Origin: Porodaedalea pini
Lineage: Eukaryota > Basidiomycota > Agaricomycetes > Hymenochaetales > Hymenochaetaceae
NCBI GenBank assembly: GCA_002794775.1
Contig: NBAY01000003.1
Location: 1,054,001-1,118,000, forward strand
DNA length: 64,000 bases
Direction: 5' to 3'
The notes under the pieces: generated by a model
Told to the model about the DNA's origin: nothing
What the model saw: the letters and a program-made list of their open reading frames with translations, nothing else
Database searches by the model: none
Position numbers and translations under genes: made by a program
Part shown: piece after piece, positions 1 to 10,000 of the stretch
Position numbering within the stretch: position 1 is the stretch's first letter
Layout: every line of letters starts with the position of its first letter

Positions 1-1907
1 CCAGAAGTTCGCCGACCGCTCCACGAATGACCAAATCAAGGTTCTCGTCCACCACATACGCAGAGCAATTCTCGAATATACGGCCGATGCTTTCCTTCCG
101 CGTGGCTGAGGTCATGAGGCGCGCGGAGCATCCAATCGTCACTTCACTTGGACCGTAGAAATTTGCCAGAGTAACGAGCGGGTGGTCCGCCCATCTCTCT
201 AGAATCTGTGAGGTGAGACTTCATCAGCCATGTGTAAGGGTCAAAGAACGAGAGACATACGGAGTCGCTCATCTTCTCACCACCACTCGCGATGTATGCC
301 ATGTCCATCGTCTGCCCTTCTGCAGAGGGCCCCTGTTCATCGGCAGCGAGTTCTGCAGACTCCGCAACTGCATGCATCGTAGCTTCGATGAGACTCGGGA
401 CGATCCCAACATGCGTGACGTGCAACTGATGCAGCCAGCGCGGGAGGTCCTCGAGCAGCTGTGAGCGCGGCGCGGAAACAAGAGTCATCCCTAGGGACAA
501 GCTAACAAAAGTTTCGGCCAGATGCACATCAAATGCAACCGCTGGTACACGCATACACAATGAATGGACTGCGGCATTAAAAAAAATGAAACCGCCTTAC
601 ATGCTACAGCGAGATACCGTCCGGCTTGAGGCCAGCGGAACTTATTTGGTCCCGCCTGGTTCGCGAACCAGCTGAGCGCATGGATCGCCTGCGCGAAGCC
701 ATCGTGCGTGAGCAGGCAGCCCTTCGGCGTGCCCGTCGTCCCGCTCGTATACAGAAGGTACGCAAGTCCGTCACCCTGCGCGTTGTTAATATCGTCCGTA
801 GGGTACGACTCGGAGGCGGCGATATACTCTTCGATGTTGTCGGCGGTCAAGGCAAATCGTGTGCCCGAGTCCTCGTTGATGAATCTCTGGCGCTCTTCAG
901 GAAGCTCCGGGTCGATCTGTTAGACGCTAGACGTCAACTGGTCCACTTCCGAAGTTCGACAGTAGACTTACCGGAACATAACAGCCTCCCGCTTTGAACA
1001 CACCCATCATAGCCACATGAAACTCGATTCCGCGAGGCATGCACAGCGTAACACGGTCCTCCAGCCTGAGGCCTTGCGCGCAAAGGTAAGCCGCGAAGCG
1101 GTTTGAACATTCATGGAGCTCGCCGTACGTCATGAACTGCACGGAGCGCTCAAACGCGGTAGAGTCCTCCTCATAGAGGTCCGGATAGTACTCGAGGGCA
1201 ACAACGGCCGGGTCGTGTCGTGTTATGAAGTCCGTGACGGTACGGACCTCGGGGTAATGCGTGTAAGACGAACCATTCGTGCGCACTGGTATGACGGACA
1301 GCATTCCGTCCGGAAGGAAGCAAATATCTCTGGGAGCGCATGCAGGGTATTCGGCGATACGCACGGCAACAGCACAGAGCTGCCTGGCGAGGAGCTCGGC
1401 GGTCGATGCATGGAAGTTGAGAGTTGAATACTTGAGACGGAGCGTTCGCTTATAACCATCTCCTTCACTCTTTGTTCCAAGTGACACAACAAGAGGGTGT
1501 TCATAGTCGAGGTTGGGAGTAAAAACGGCTAAGAAAGGCTCTAGTCCGTCGTCCAGTTGGATTCCGAGAGTGCTGCGGATGCTGGAGGAGCTATCCTCCG
1601 TCTCTTGCAGACTTAAGCCCTTCAAGACGTCTTCGTATGTATTTGCATTCGCCCAGTTTACGCGAGCCGCTGTGATTGCCTGAGTTTCCTTCGGATTGTC
1701 TGCTGGCTGCCACCCGAGTAACACATCATTTGCAGCGCAGTACGCGCCCAGACAACGGGCGAGCGCGACGAGAACGACCTTCTCCCAGCACTTCGCATCG
1801 ATCTGCACGGAAATAAGCTCGCGGGAACATGGTGGGCGTCGCAGAGTGGATAGATCCGGGAGGGAAATGAACTGGTAGCCCGCAAAGGGCGAGTCAGGCG
1901 CAGGCAT
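1..1907 (-). CDS. Siderophore (ferrichrome-type) nonribosomal peptide synthetase, N-terminal part with adenylation domain; truncated by window edge
   Basis: Activates a hydroxamate amino acid or glycine for assembly of a hydroxamate siderophore (role inferred from family and neighbour). The start MPAPDSPF at 1907 opens a region without a clear domain. An AMP-binding adenylation domain follows, with core motifs KAGGCYVP, YTSGTTGTPKG and FYGPSEVT visible across four exons. Introns with consensus ends lie at 917-971, about 541-600 and about 190-246. The gene runs off the left edge, so thiolation, condensation and later modules are not seen. It is head-to-head with the ornithine N5-monooxygenase at 2626, the usual partner in siderophore synthesis, which makes a ferrichrome synthetase more likely than another NRPS. 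The A-domain specificity residues were not decoded. Confidence 0.85.
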
Positions 1908-2274
1908 GGGAAAAAAAACCAGATAGTAATGTATAGGAACGCAGGGGCTGAACGCGTCTATCTGTGCCAGTGCACATGAGGTTTATGTATGGAGGAGCAG
2001 ATGCAGGAGGCACAGCTGCATACGCAGATGATCAAGAGCGGTGTGCTGGCTCTGTTATATTTGCTGAGAAAGCCAAACTGGAACACGGCTTATCACGATT
2101 TCGATTCGGGCCGCGGCAGTTCTGCACATCGGACTAGTGGACTTCGGGGTTGAAAATTCATAGAAAAAGTGTAAGAAAAGTGCAGGAGATGACGGCATTC
2201 AGCTGAAAGAGACTCGGAAAGAGAAAGGAGAATAGGGATAGCCGAACGACGGAACTAATCGAACGATCGTTGCA

Positions 2275-2283
2275 ATCAGATAA
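2275..2283 (+). promoter_or_regulatory. Iron-responsive GATA-factor site (ATCWGATAA), forward
   Basis: ATCAGATAA matches ATCWGATAA, the extended binding consensus described for fungal iron repressors of the SreA/Urbs1 GATA family. It lies about 340 bp upstream of the monooxygenase start and 370 bp upstream of the NRPS start, inside their shared promoter. Binding here is inferred. Confidence 0.7.
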
Positions 2284-2299
2284 GATGTATCTGTCTGAA

Positions 2300-2308
2300 T
2301 TATCAGAT
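2300..2308 (-). promoter_or_regulatory. Iron-responsive GATA-factor site (ATCWGATAA), reverse
   Basis: TTATCAGAT on the plus strand reads ATCTGATAA on the minus strand, a second perfect ATCWGATAA match. It is 16 bp from the first site and in the opposite orientation, so the pair is a palindromic arrangement between two divergent siderophore genes. The rest of the 1908-2625 intergenic stretch shows only pyrimidine-rich tracts and no gene. Confidence 0.7.
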
Positions 2309-2625
2309 ATCAAATTAGTCGTGATCTGTGGAGAAAAATGGGCACGGTGGTGCTCTTGCGAGACAACTCCTTCCCTTACAAAATGGCCTCATTTTCTCAT
2401 CAACCTTCCTCCCCGTCTCTCTCCGATATTTCAGAAGCTCTCATTCATTTTACCCGGTGCCTGCAACGAAAAGAAATCATCTTGGCGGTATTCACAGCTG
2501 CAAGCCTCGAAAATAAATTCAAAGGCCTTTTTCAGCCTCAACTACAGTCTCCCATTTCCCTCCCATCATCGCATTCAGTCTTCGGTCCTCATCTCTGAAG
2601 GCGACTTTTGTGGGCGTTTTGATCG

Positions 2626-4598
2626 ATGGCTTCTTCCAACACTCCGAATACCCATATAGACGCCTTCGACATCCTCGGCTGCGGTTTCGGCCCTGCAAAC
2701 CTCGCTATCGCGGTCGCCCTCGTCGATAAGTGGTCGACCGAAAAGGTGCGCTGTCATTAACTTTCTCCCTCATCTCACCGAACTCACACCTTAATACATA
2801 GGTAAAAGGAAACCAGCGTGCCATTTTCGTAGAGAAGCATTCAGAGTTTCGATGGCACCCAGGTATGCTCATTCCTGGCGCTAGAATGCAAATAAGGTCA
2901 GCGCCTTCGACGCCTATATATCCCCGCCTTTTGCCATCCTGGCCCACCTTCTCTGACACCGAGCGCACTCTTCTTTTCCAGCTGCCTGAAGGATTTAGCG
3001 ACGCTCCGCAACCCGTGCTCGCAGTTCACCTTCCTTTCCTACCTCCACTCGCAGAACCGCCTCGTCGCGTTCATCAACCGCGGCTCGACCACCCCGTCGC
3101 GCCGTGAATTTGCCGACTACCTCGCCTGGGCGGCTCGAGAGGTCGGGCGCAGGGGAGTGGATGTCGCATATGCCGAAGAGGTCATCACGATCTCTAAAGT
3201 CCGTGTCGATGAACGGGAGCTGATCGAAGTCACGAGCCGCCGATCGCCATCGGGAGAACTCATTGTAAGGAGAACAAGTGCGTATATGCGTCTCTTACAT
3301 CGTGATACTAGAGAAGTGTACTGATTAGCTTCATCGCAAAGAGCATATCATCTTGTCAGCGGGTGGTTCTCCGCGACTCCCGCGCGTTCTAGCATCTCTC
3401 CAACCACAGAAATGGACCGAAGAAGGTGTACTTACTGTGCCGGTCCTGCACACTGCGTCATATATCACTTGTATTCGTCCACTGCTTGCTAAGCTTTCGC
3501 AATCGCGCACATCGCTCAAAATCGCTGTCGTCGGCGGCGGCCAGAGCTCTGCGGAGTGTCTGATGGACGTATACCATCGCCTTGAAGGTCTTCCATCCGG
3601 CGGCCACCAGATTGACATGATCATCCGCAAGGGATCGCTCAAGCCAAGCGACGACAGCCCATTCGTCAATGAGATCTTTGATCCTTCAAGTATGCATCGT
3701 CGTTCATGCTGGCTTCGGGACTCTTACTAACTTTCTCTTAATAGCTACGGACGAATGGTATAACCTCCCAACGGACCGTCTGCGGAACCAGGTCCTTGCC
3801 GAATACAAAAATACGAACTACAGCGTCGTAAATCCGGTGACCCTTGCCAACGTACATACTTATCAGTCTTCATCTGTCTTTTATCAGTTGTTCACACACC
3901 TTTATTTTCTTTAGCTCTACGAACTCGTCTATGATCAGAAGCTTTCGGATGACATTGCCTCCCGTGATACCTCGAACGCCTCCGACTCGAATGTCCGCGT
4001 CAGACTTTTCCACAACGAGAACGTAGTCGGCGCGAGTATCTCATCGCAGGCCAGGGACAGCACGTCACCGCAGCGAATCGACTTGATTCGCCAGCAGAGC
4101 CGCACGCATGAGCTGATCGAAGGCACGTACGACGCCGTCATCTGCGGGACGGGCTACGAGCGCACAGCATGGCTGCACCTTCTGCGTGTGTCGAACATTG
4201 CTAAGGACTATGGACTCGCGCACGCCACAGAAGACACACCTGTGCGGCTGGTTCCCGCGCACTGTGCCATAGACCGCGAAGCGGACGATGAGCTACCGCA
4301 TTTCGAGAGTCGCGAAAGTTCACCGGAGCATGATCACGCGAGCAGCACGGAGAGCATCAGCTCTCCGAGCACACCACCGTCCTCTCCGAGCCTCTCATTC
4401 TCGCCGCAGACGCTTCCCGCACCCGTGCAGATGCCCATTTCACGCGCATACAGGCTACTTCCTACTGCCTCCGCGCAGGACACTGGGAACCGCGTGTACC
4501 TCCAGGGCTGCGCAGAGGCGACCCATGGGCTGAGTGACACGCTTCTGAGTGTGATCAGCGTGCGGTCGGGTGAAGTCGTAGATGATTTATGGGGCTAA
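2626..4598 (+). CDS. sidA: L-ornithine N5-monooxygenase (siderophore biosynthesis)
   Basis: Hydroxylates the side-chain nitrogen of ornithine with NADPH, FAD and O2, the first committed step of hydroxamate siderophores. Six exons, with introns at 2746-2801, 2897-2981, 3265-3328, 3690-3744 and 3852-3914, give a 549-aa frame. Landmarks in order: FAD-binding GCGFGPAN near the N-terminus; WHPGMLIPGARMQ; the NRGSTTPSRREFADYLAW stretch; NADPH-binding VVGGGQSSAE; DAVICGTGYERT; and the family C-terminal HGLSDTLLS. A Ser/Pro-rich insert (SESISSPSTPPSSPSLS type) sits before the C-terminus. The neighbour at 1907 is the divergent NRPS, so the two likely share iron-repressed control. No nearby acyltransferase or transporter is seen. 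Confidence 0.95.
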
Positions 4599-5001
4599 GG
4601 GGAATTGAAGTTTTACAAGAAAGCAAATTGTTACACGACTGCGTCCTTGAATCTGTCGGCTTCCAATTATTCGATTAACATAAGGGGAATAGGTCTATGT
4701 TCTTTTTTGTGGGTTGTTGTCTTTCGAAATTGAATGATAGCTACGACGTTGCTTGTAATGGTGACGAGTGTTAGCAACTAAAAGAATGAAGTGCGAGATT
4801 GACACTGTCAATCATAAATAAACTCGGATCTCGAGCATACAAACCCATCTGAAACAGGGCTGAGAAATACATTTCTCCCAAGCATTGTTACAGAAACCTG
4901 TGTATGTTAAAAACAACTACCTCACTAGAGAGAGAGAGAGATGATCTTCAACTTTCATAACATCTAGGAAAACTCTACCTTGCTCACAGACCTCATCTCT
5001 T

Positions 5002-5177
5002 CCCATCTCTCCTCTGCCTCCTCAGAAGCCAGTTGCTTCAATAAGTTCAATTTGAAGGGGGTAGGCAAGCAGGGACTCAATGAAGGAGCCTCTTCATTGA
5101 GTCCCTGCATACCTACCCCCTTCAAATTGAACTTATTGAAGAGCAACCGGCTTCCAAGGAGGGAGAGGAGAGATGGG
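5002..5177. repeat. Long near-perfect inverted repeat (hairpin / foldback element)
   Basis: The left arm (5002-5085) and right arm (5092-5177) are reverse complements over about 85 nt with few mismatches, around a 6-nt loop (gagcct). The inner 45 bp, from gcttcaataagttcaattt to ggactcaatgaag, are almost perfect. Weaker pairing continues outward to about 4990/5190. No terminal repeat or target duplication was recognised. It could be a foldback/MITE remnant or a small-RNA-producing hairpin; the sequence alone does not decide. Confidence 0.75.
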
Positions 5178-5334
5178 TTTCCAAGAGATGATAAAGCACC
5201 CCACACAAGGCACTTGATACATCTAACTTGAATTGCATTACATAGCACTTGAAAAGTTGTCAGTCTACTATCAAAAAATTGAAGAGCAAACTCACATAAT
5301 AAAAGAAATCACTTGATCCTGGATAAGAACTTTG

Positions 5335-5384
5335 ATGAGATTGAAGCCTCTGAGGTCAGCGAACACCCTTCGAAACAAAGCAGC
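5335..5384 (+). repeat. 50-bp direct repeat, copy 1
   Basis: Begins atgagattgaagcctctgag and ends caaagcagc. An apparently identical copy starts 101 bp further on. The spacer contains tcgctgacct, the reverse complement of aggtcagcga inside the repeat. Confidence 0.85.
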
Positions 5385-5435
5385 TTTGATTCACGAGAGA
5401 CGCGCGTCCGGTGGGCTCGCTGACCTAAGCCATCT

Positions 5436-5485
5436 ATGAGATTGAAGCCTCTGAGGTCAGCGAACACCCTTCGAAACAAAGCAGC
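5436..5485 (+). repeat. 50-bp direct repeat, copy 2
   Basis: Second copy of the repeat at 5335-5384, same orientation and no mismatch seen by eye. Together with the nearby hairpin it suggests a decayed non-autonomous element. Confidence 0.85.
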
Positions 5486-6017
5486 CTTGTAGAGGGCCAG
5501 AATCATGAGCAAGACCCATACACCATTGGAATGGTCCTGCTCAGATATCAGTGGTAGCTCACGCTAATTCGGCTGACTCATCAGTCAGCAATCCCCCAAT
5601 TTAATGGCATAATATTCCCCTCGGCGCAAAATGGGACACCATCTGGAAGAACCGACAACAACTGGTAAATCGAATCTCTACATCGGCTGGAAAAACACGG
5701 AGGCCTACTGTCTTCAATCAGGGTGAAATAACTAGAAATTCACAACCTGAAAGCAGCTCCCAGTATGAGCAGTGTCTTAATGCAACCAGATAATTTTCTG
5801 TCTATAGGGCGTTGGGAGGAATTTTTGTCTTGTTCTGGACCACTCACCTTGGGACTAAATGCAAGAACTCGAACTTGAATCATGCAGATACGAACATATG
5901 ACGATCTTAAACATGTATACACGTGACCTTCAAGCCATCGTGGGAAGAGTAAGGCACGCATTTTTCGTACGGCCAGCTGAGAGAGTTCCACAACAGCTGC
6001 GGCGAGCAAACGACAAA

Positions 6018-6842
6018 ATGCGTATTGAGAAGTGCTATTTCTGCTCGACGAATGTCTACCCCGGACACGGCAAGCTCTATAGTTTCTTATTTGACCTTCG
6101 AGAAATTTACGAGTTGCATTCACATAGGCTCGGCGTTCGTGCGCAACGATGCCAAAGTTTTCCGTTTCTGCACCTCAAAGTGAGTGCTCGCGGTCTACTA
6201 TCAACTTACTATGGTCACTTAAGCATACTACCAGATGCCACAAGAACTTCAAGTTTGTAGAACCTCACGGCTGAGAAAGACCGATTCTAACATCATGCTT
6301 AGGATGAAGCGGAATCCTCGTAAAGTAAGATGGACGAAGGCATTCAGGAAGGCCCATGGGAAGGAGATGACGATCGTATGTCTCCTCGGTCATTCGATTA
6401 TAAGGTAATTCAGCTAACTATCAAAAACCCCAGGACTCTACGTTCGAGTTCGAGAAGAGGCGAAACGTACCAGTGCGCTACAACCGCGAGCTCATGCAGA
6501 CAACTATCAAGGCAATGAAGCGTGTCGGAGAGATCAGGCAACGGCGCGAGCATGCATTCTGGAAGAACCGGTGCGTAAAAAGCAGCTCTTTCATCTAGTC
6601 TATCATCTTCTCATAAATTCGATTCTCGACGAATGCACAGGATGGCCGCAAGTCGCGCGAAGCTCCTTGCGCACCGTAAGAAGAAGCTCGCTACACCGAG
6701 CTCGATCAAGCTGGTGCAGCCAATGAGGGCTCTTTCGGTCGAAGAGGTCCCAGAAAAGATCAAACAGAAGGTCCGTGTATCAACGAAGAGGAGTGCACTC
6801 GTACCAAGCGAAGGGCGCTCCATGGGTATGGAGATCGATTGA
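6018..6842 (+). CDS. RLP24: Ribosome biogenesis protein RLP24 (L24e-like)
   Basis: Nucleolar placeholder for ribosomal protein eL24 on pre-60S particles; in yeast it recruits the AAA-ATPase Drg1 for recycling. The start MRIEKCYFC opens the L24e zinc-ribbon, with Cys pairs CYFC and, after intron 1, [18 protein letters not shown] and a long basic helix (ending [19 protein letters not shown]) follow. Introns at 6070-6127, 6180-6234, 6253-6302, 6376-6433 and 6571-6640 give 177 aa, close to the family's 190-200. Intron 1 starts GCAAG, a GC-AG intron: only this donor restores the conserved [10 protein letters not shown] junction. The gene is convergent with ATG2, with 179 bp between the stops. Confidence 0.95.
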
Positions 6843-7021
6843 GTTGACCGCGACTATTTTATCTCAGTCCGGAGATGCTCATCTGTTGTTTGGGTTTATC
6901 CTTCTGTCTTATTTCTTTGTTTCCCTACATCCATTGTATTGCATAAGAGTACAACATGTAAATTCACAGAACGTGATCACACCATAGAAATTCAGAACGT
7001 GTCTGATAAGTTAAATTGAAA

Positions 7022-10000
7022 TCACCGATGTTTATACTTGGTCTCTGTATCAATCTGCGCTTGTGGGTCGAGAGTGTTGTTAAGTCCTAGTAGCGTCTTG
7101 CTGATGGCCTCACTCGCTCCAATCATCGGCTTAAGAACCGCTATTGGGACTGCCCTAATAACAGCGCGCGCAGGACCCTGACAAAACGTACAGCTCAATG
7201 AATGTCACGGTTATGAACTGAGAACTGAACGTACCTCCTTGCCGGACCGCTCGTAGACCTCCATCGGCACGGCTAGAATCGTCTGCCCTGCATACTTTAT
7301 GTTCTGCGACAGAGTCCGGTATGCGGAATGTACGCCCTCGCTAACGTTGGTAGGTTGTTCGGCATATCTGCTGAATAGGTCTTCGGTGGAAGTGCTTTCG
7401 TCTTCTAGCTGCCGATCTGACAAGTCGCTACCGCTAGGTGTCTGAAGTGCTTCAGCAGTCACCGGTCCCGAGAACTGGGCTCCAAGCACGTTCTCCGTCT
7501 GCTCAAGGACGACCTGTGTACCTGTCGCCAGGCGTGCGCCGAGTCTGATTGCCTCCATGGCGGTGGACTTCACAAAGGCTGTGGTTCCCTTCTGGAGGCC
7601 GCGGATGATTCGTCCATCTTTCTTGTATTGTGCAATGGGTAGCAATACGAGATCTGCAACACCAGACCCAACGTTCACCGCAGATCGGATTGGCGACACT
7701 CCAGAGATGACATCCACTAGCTGGTTCGCTTTAACATCAGGCGTCCAAAGGTCATTAAGCGTATCAAACATTCGTGGCCATCCAGTTATCTAAAATGAAT
7801 TTGATGAGTACCATGCATGACATCTTCAGTGAGCACGAACCCCCTTCAGTGTGATATGTCTGAGAGTCATCTCAGAACCGTCGAAGTGGAAGAAATTCAT
7901 TAATTCTATAGTCTTCCCTTCCTTCAGAGCTCTATAATCGACTCGACGAGGTTTATAGTCAAGCTTGATATCAACCGGAAATATTTCAACATGTTCTGAA
8001 AGCAACCGTAAACAAAGGATTTGCTTGTCTGAATGTCTAGGGCTCACGGAAAAATATTTCGTTCTCTGGAGGTGGCAAAGGTATAGCATCGGCCTCTTTG
8101 AAGCTAAAAAACTTCTTTAGGAAATCCAATGCATCTTGATCGACGTGAAGTCTTAGTGGCAGAAGTTTCGCCTTGGAAAAAAAAAAAGGTCAAATGATTA
8201 CACAATGAGAAAATATGGAGTCATTCTCACTTTGAGACGTGCTTCTTGCTCAAGATGACCTTGGAATGGCTGCAGCATCTGCAATTCTACCCTGACCATG
8301 TTTGAATCGGTCTCGCGTATGTTACCTCGAGAGTCAGATCTTAATTCCGTCAGGAACGTGCTCCAAGTCGAAGTCTTGATATGATCAAGAATTTCCAAAT
8401 CTTTGACGGTGGATAGAAGGCGCGAAGCAAGGCTAGCACCTGGGAGGTACTGATCAAAGTCAACTGCCATGCCGCGAAGAGAAACTTCGATGCTAGGTCC
8501 TCTCGCCCGGTGAAGTTTATTGAATCGAAGCGTTGACTTAGGAAACTCAGATTTGGCTCTTCTGTTTGGTTTGAAGGACTGCCAAGAGCTCTCTGATGCA
8601 ACCTCACTGTCGTCGCCTCCTAATTCCTCATCAATAGCAGCCATAAGAGCCTCTCCTTCCAGGTCTTCTGCGTCCTGCTCCAAGCCGACGTAGACAGAAC
8701 TAAATAGCACAGAGTTAACCTCATCAACATTGGGGTCGTAGGTTTGTCCACTGGCTAGCAGCTGTCTGATCCTTGCAAGGCGACGTCGCACTCGTTTCAC
8801 TTCTTCTTGGATGGCTTTCCTAGTTCGTTCCCAATCGTATCCGTCATAAAGGAGTAGGTGGACATCGCAGTCCTGCGCTCGTACCCTGACGGAGGTATCG
8901 CCGTGCCTTGTTAGGGAGATTAATTAGCTAGCACACTGTAGAATGAAGCAAATAGCTCACTCAGATGCAAAATCAAGAGAGCTTGGTGTTAGCGTGTCGT
9001 AAAAATTCTCAACAATTTCGATTGGAGAGTGCAACATTTTTATGGTTTCTCCCCCGTGCCTTGCAATAATATTCTCCGCAGGTTGCAAAGCGGCACTTGT
9101 GTCCTCTGGGAAAAACTCGTCATCTTTCTCCTCTTCCTCATCTAATGCTCGAAATCCTGCAGCGGCTCCAAATGAAGCATCCAGGTATTCTGGATTCTTC
9201 GGCAAGTCATCATTAATCATATCTGGTAAAGGACCTATAACAGGCTGTCGATGAAAAGCTTGTTCATCCAGCGAACCTTGTGCTTATACTCAGGGGGCGC
9301 TAAAACAGACTGACTATTGTTTACTCACGAAGAAGTGTTGGAGATCGTGATTCAGAGACATCTGTTGGCCTGCGAGGAAGTTTGACCCGCGTGTTCCTAG
9401 CAACTTTCTCAGTATGAGTGAAATAGCCAGATATTCGTCGTCTCACGATGCTGCGTCCGTGTTTACAGGAATCATTGACTGAAGGTCGGCGACAAAACCA
9501 GTGATTCCTGATATACTGTCTGCACAAAGGTGGACATCAAGAAGCATGCCCTTGATTACGACCTAACTCATTGATGATGAGACTGGTGAATTAAGTTATC
9601 TTAAATATAATTTAAACCTGAGTATTGGCTGGAGCCACCTTGGCATTATGCTTCAGATGCAATGTGAGACCTTGAACGGTGGCAAGTAGAGCATAACCCG
9701 AGCCCTAATCACCGAAAGTTAGCAAGGTATGTGTAGAGTCGGGGTATCAATATCGCAAACCATCCAATGCTCTGCATCCGTCTCCAGACCTAAGCCCGTA
9801 TTATCCGTTAAATTTGGACTGTCATCGTTCAACAGCACGGAGAGGTCCGACACTGATGTATTAAGGGCTGTCTCTTGAGATTCGCCAACGAGGTCTGTTG
9901 AGACAGTGAGGTCCCCCAATGAGAGGACAATCGCGCTCGGTCGCGAAGGCGGAGTCATACGGAATGCGCATTCAGAGACATTAATCGAAATCTGTGTTCT

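Larger units (their letters stand above)
4599..6017. other. Gene-free interval with repeats
   Basis: No convincing coding region. It holds a short GA microsatellite near 4928, a large inverted repeat near 5002-5177 and a pair of 50-bp direct repeats at 5335 and 5436. The last 150 bases are the 5' leader of the RLP24 gene. Confidence 0.6.
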
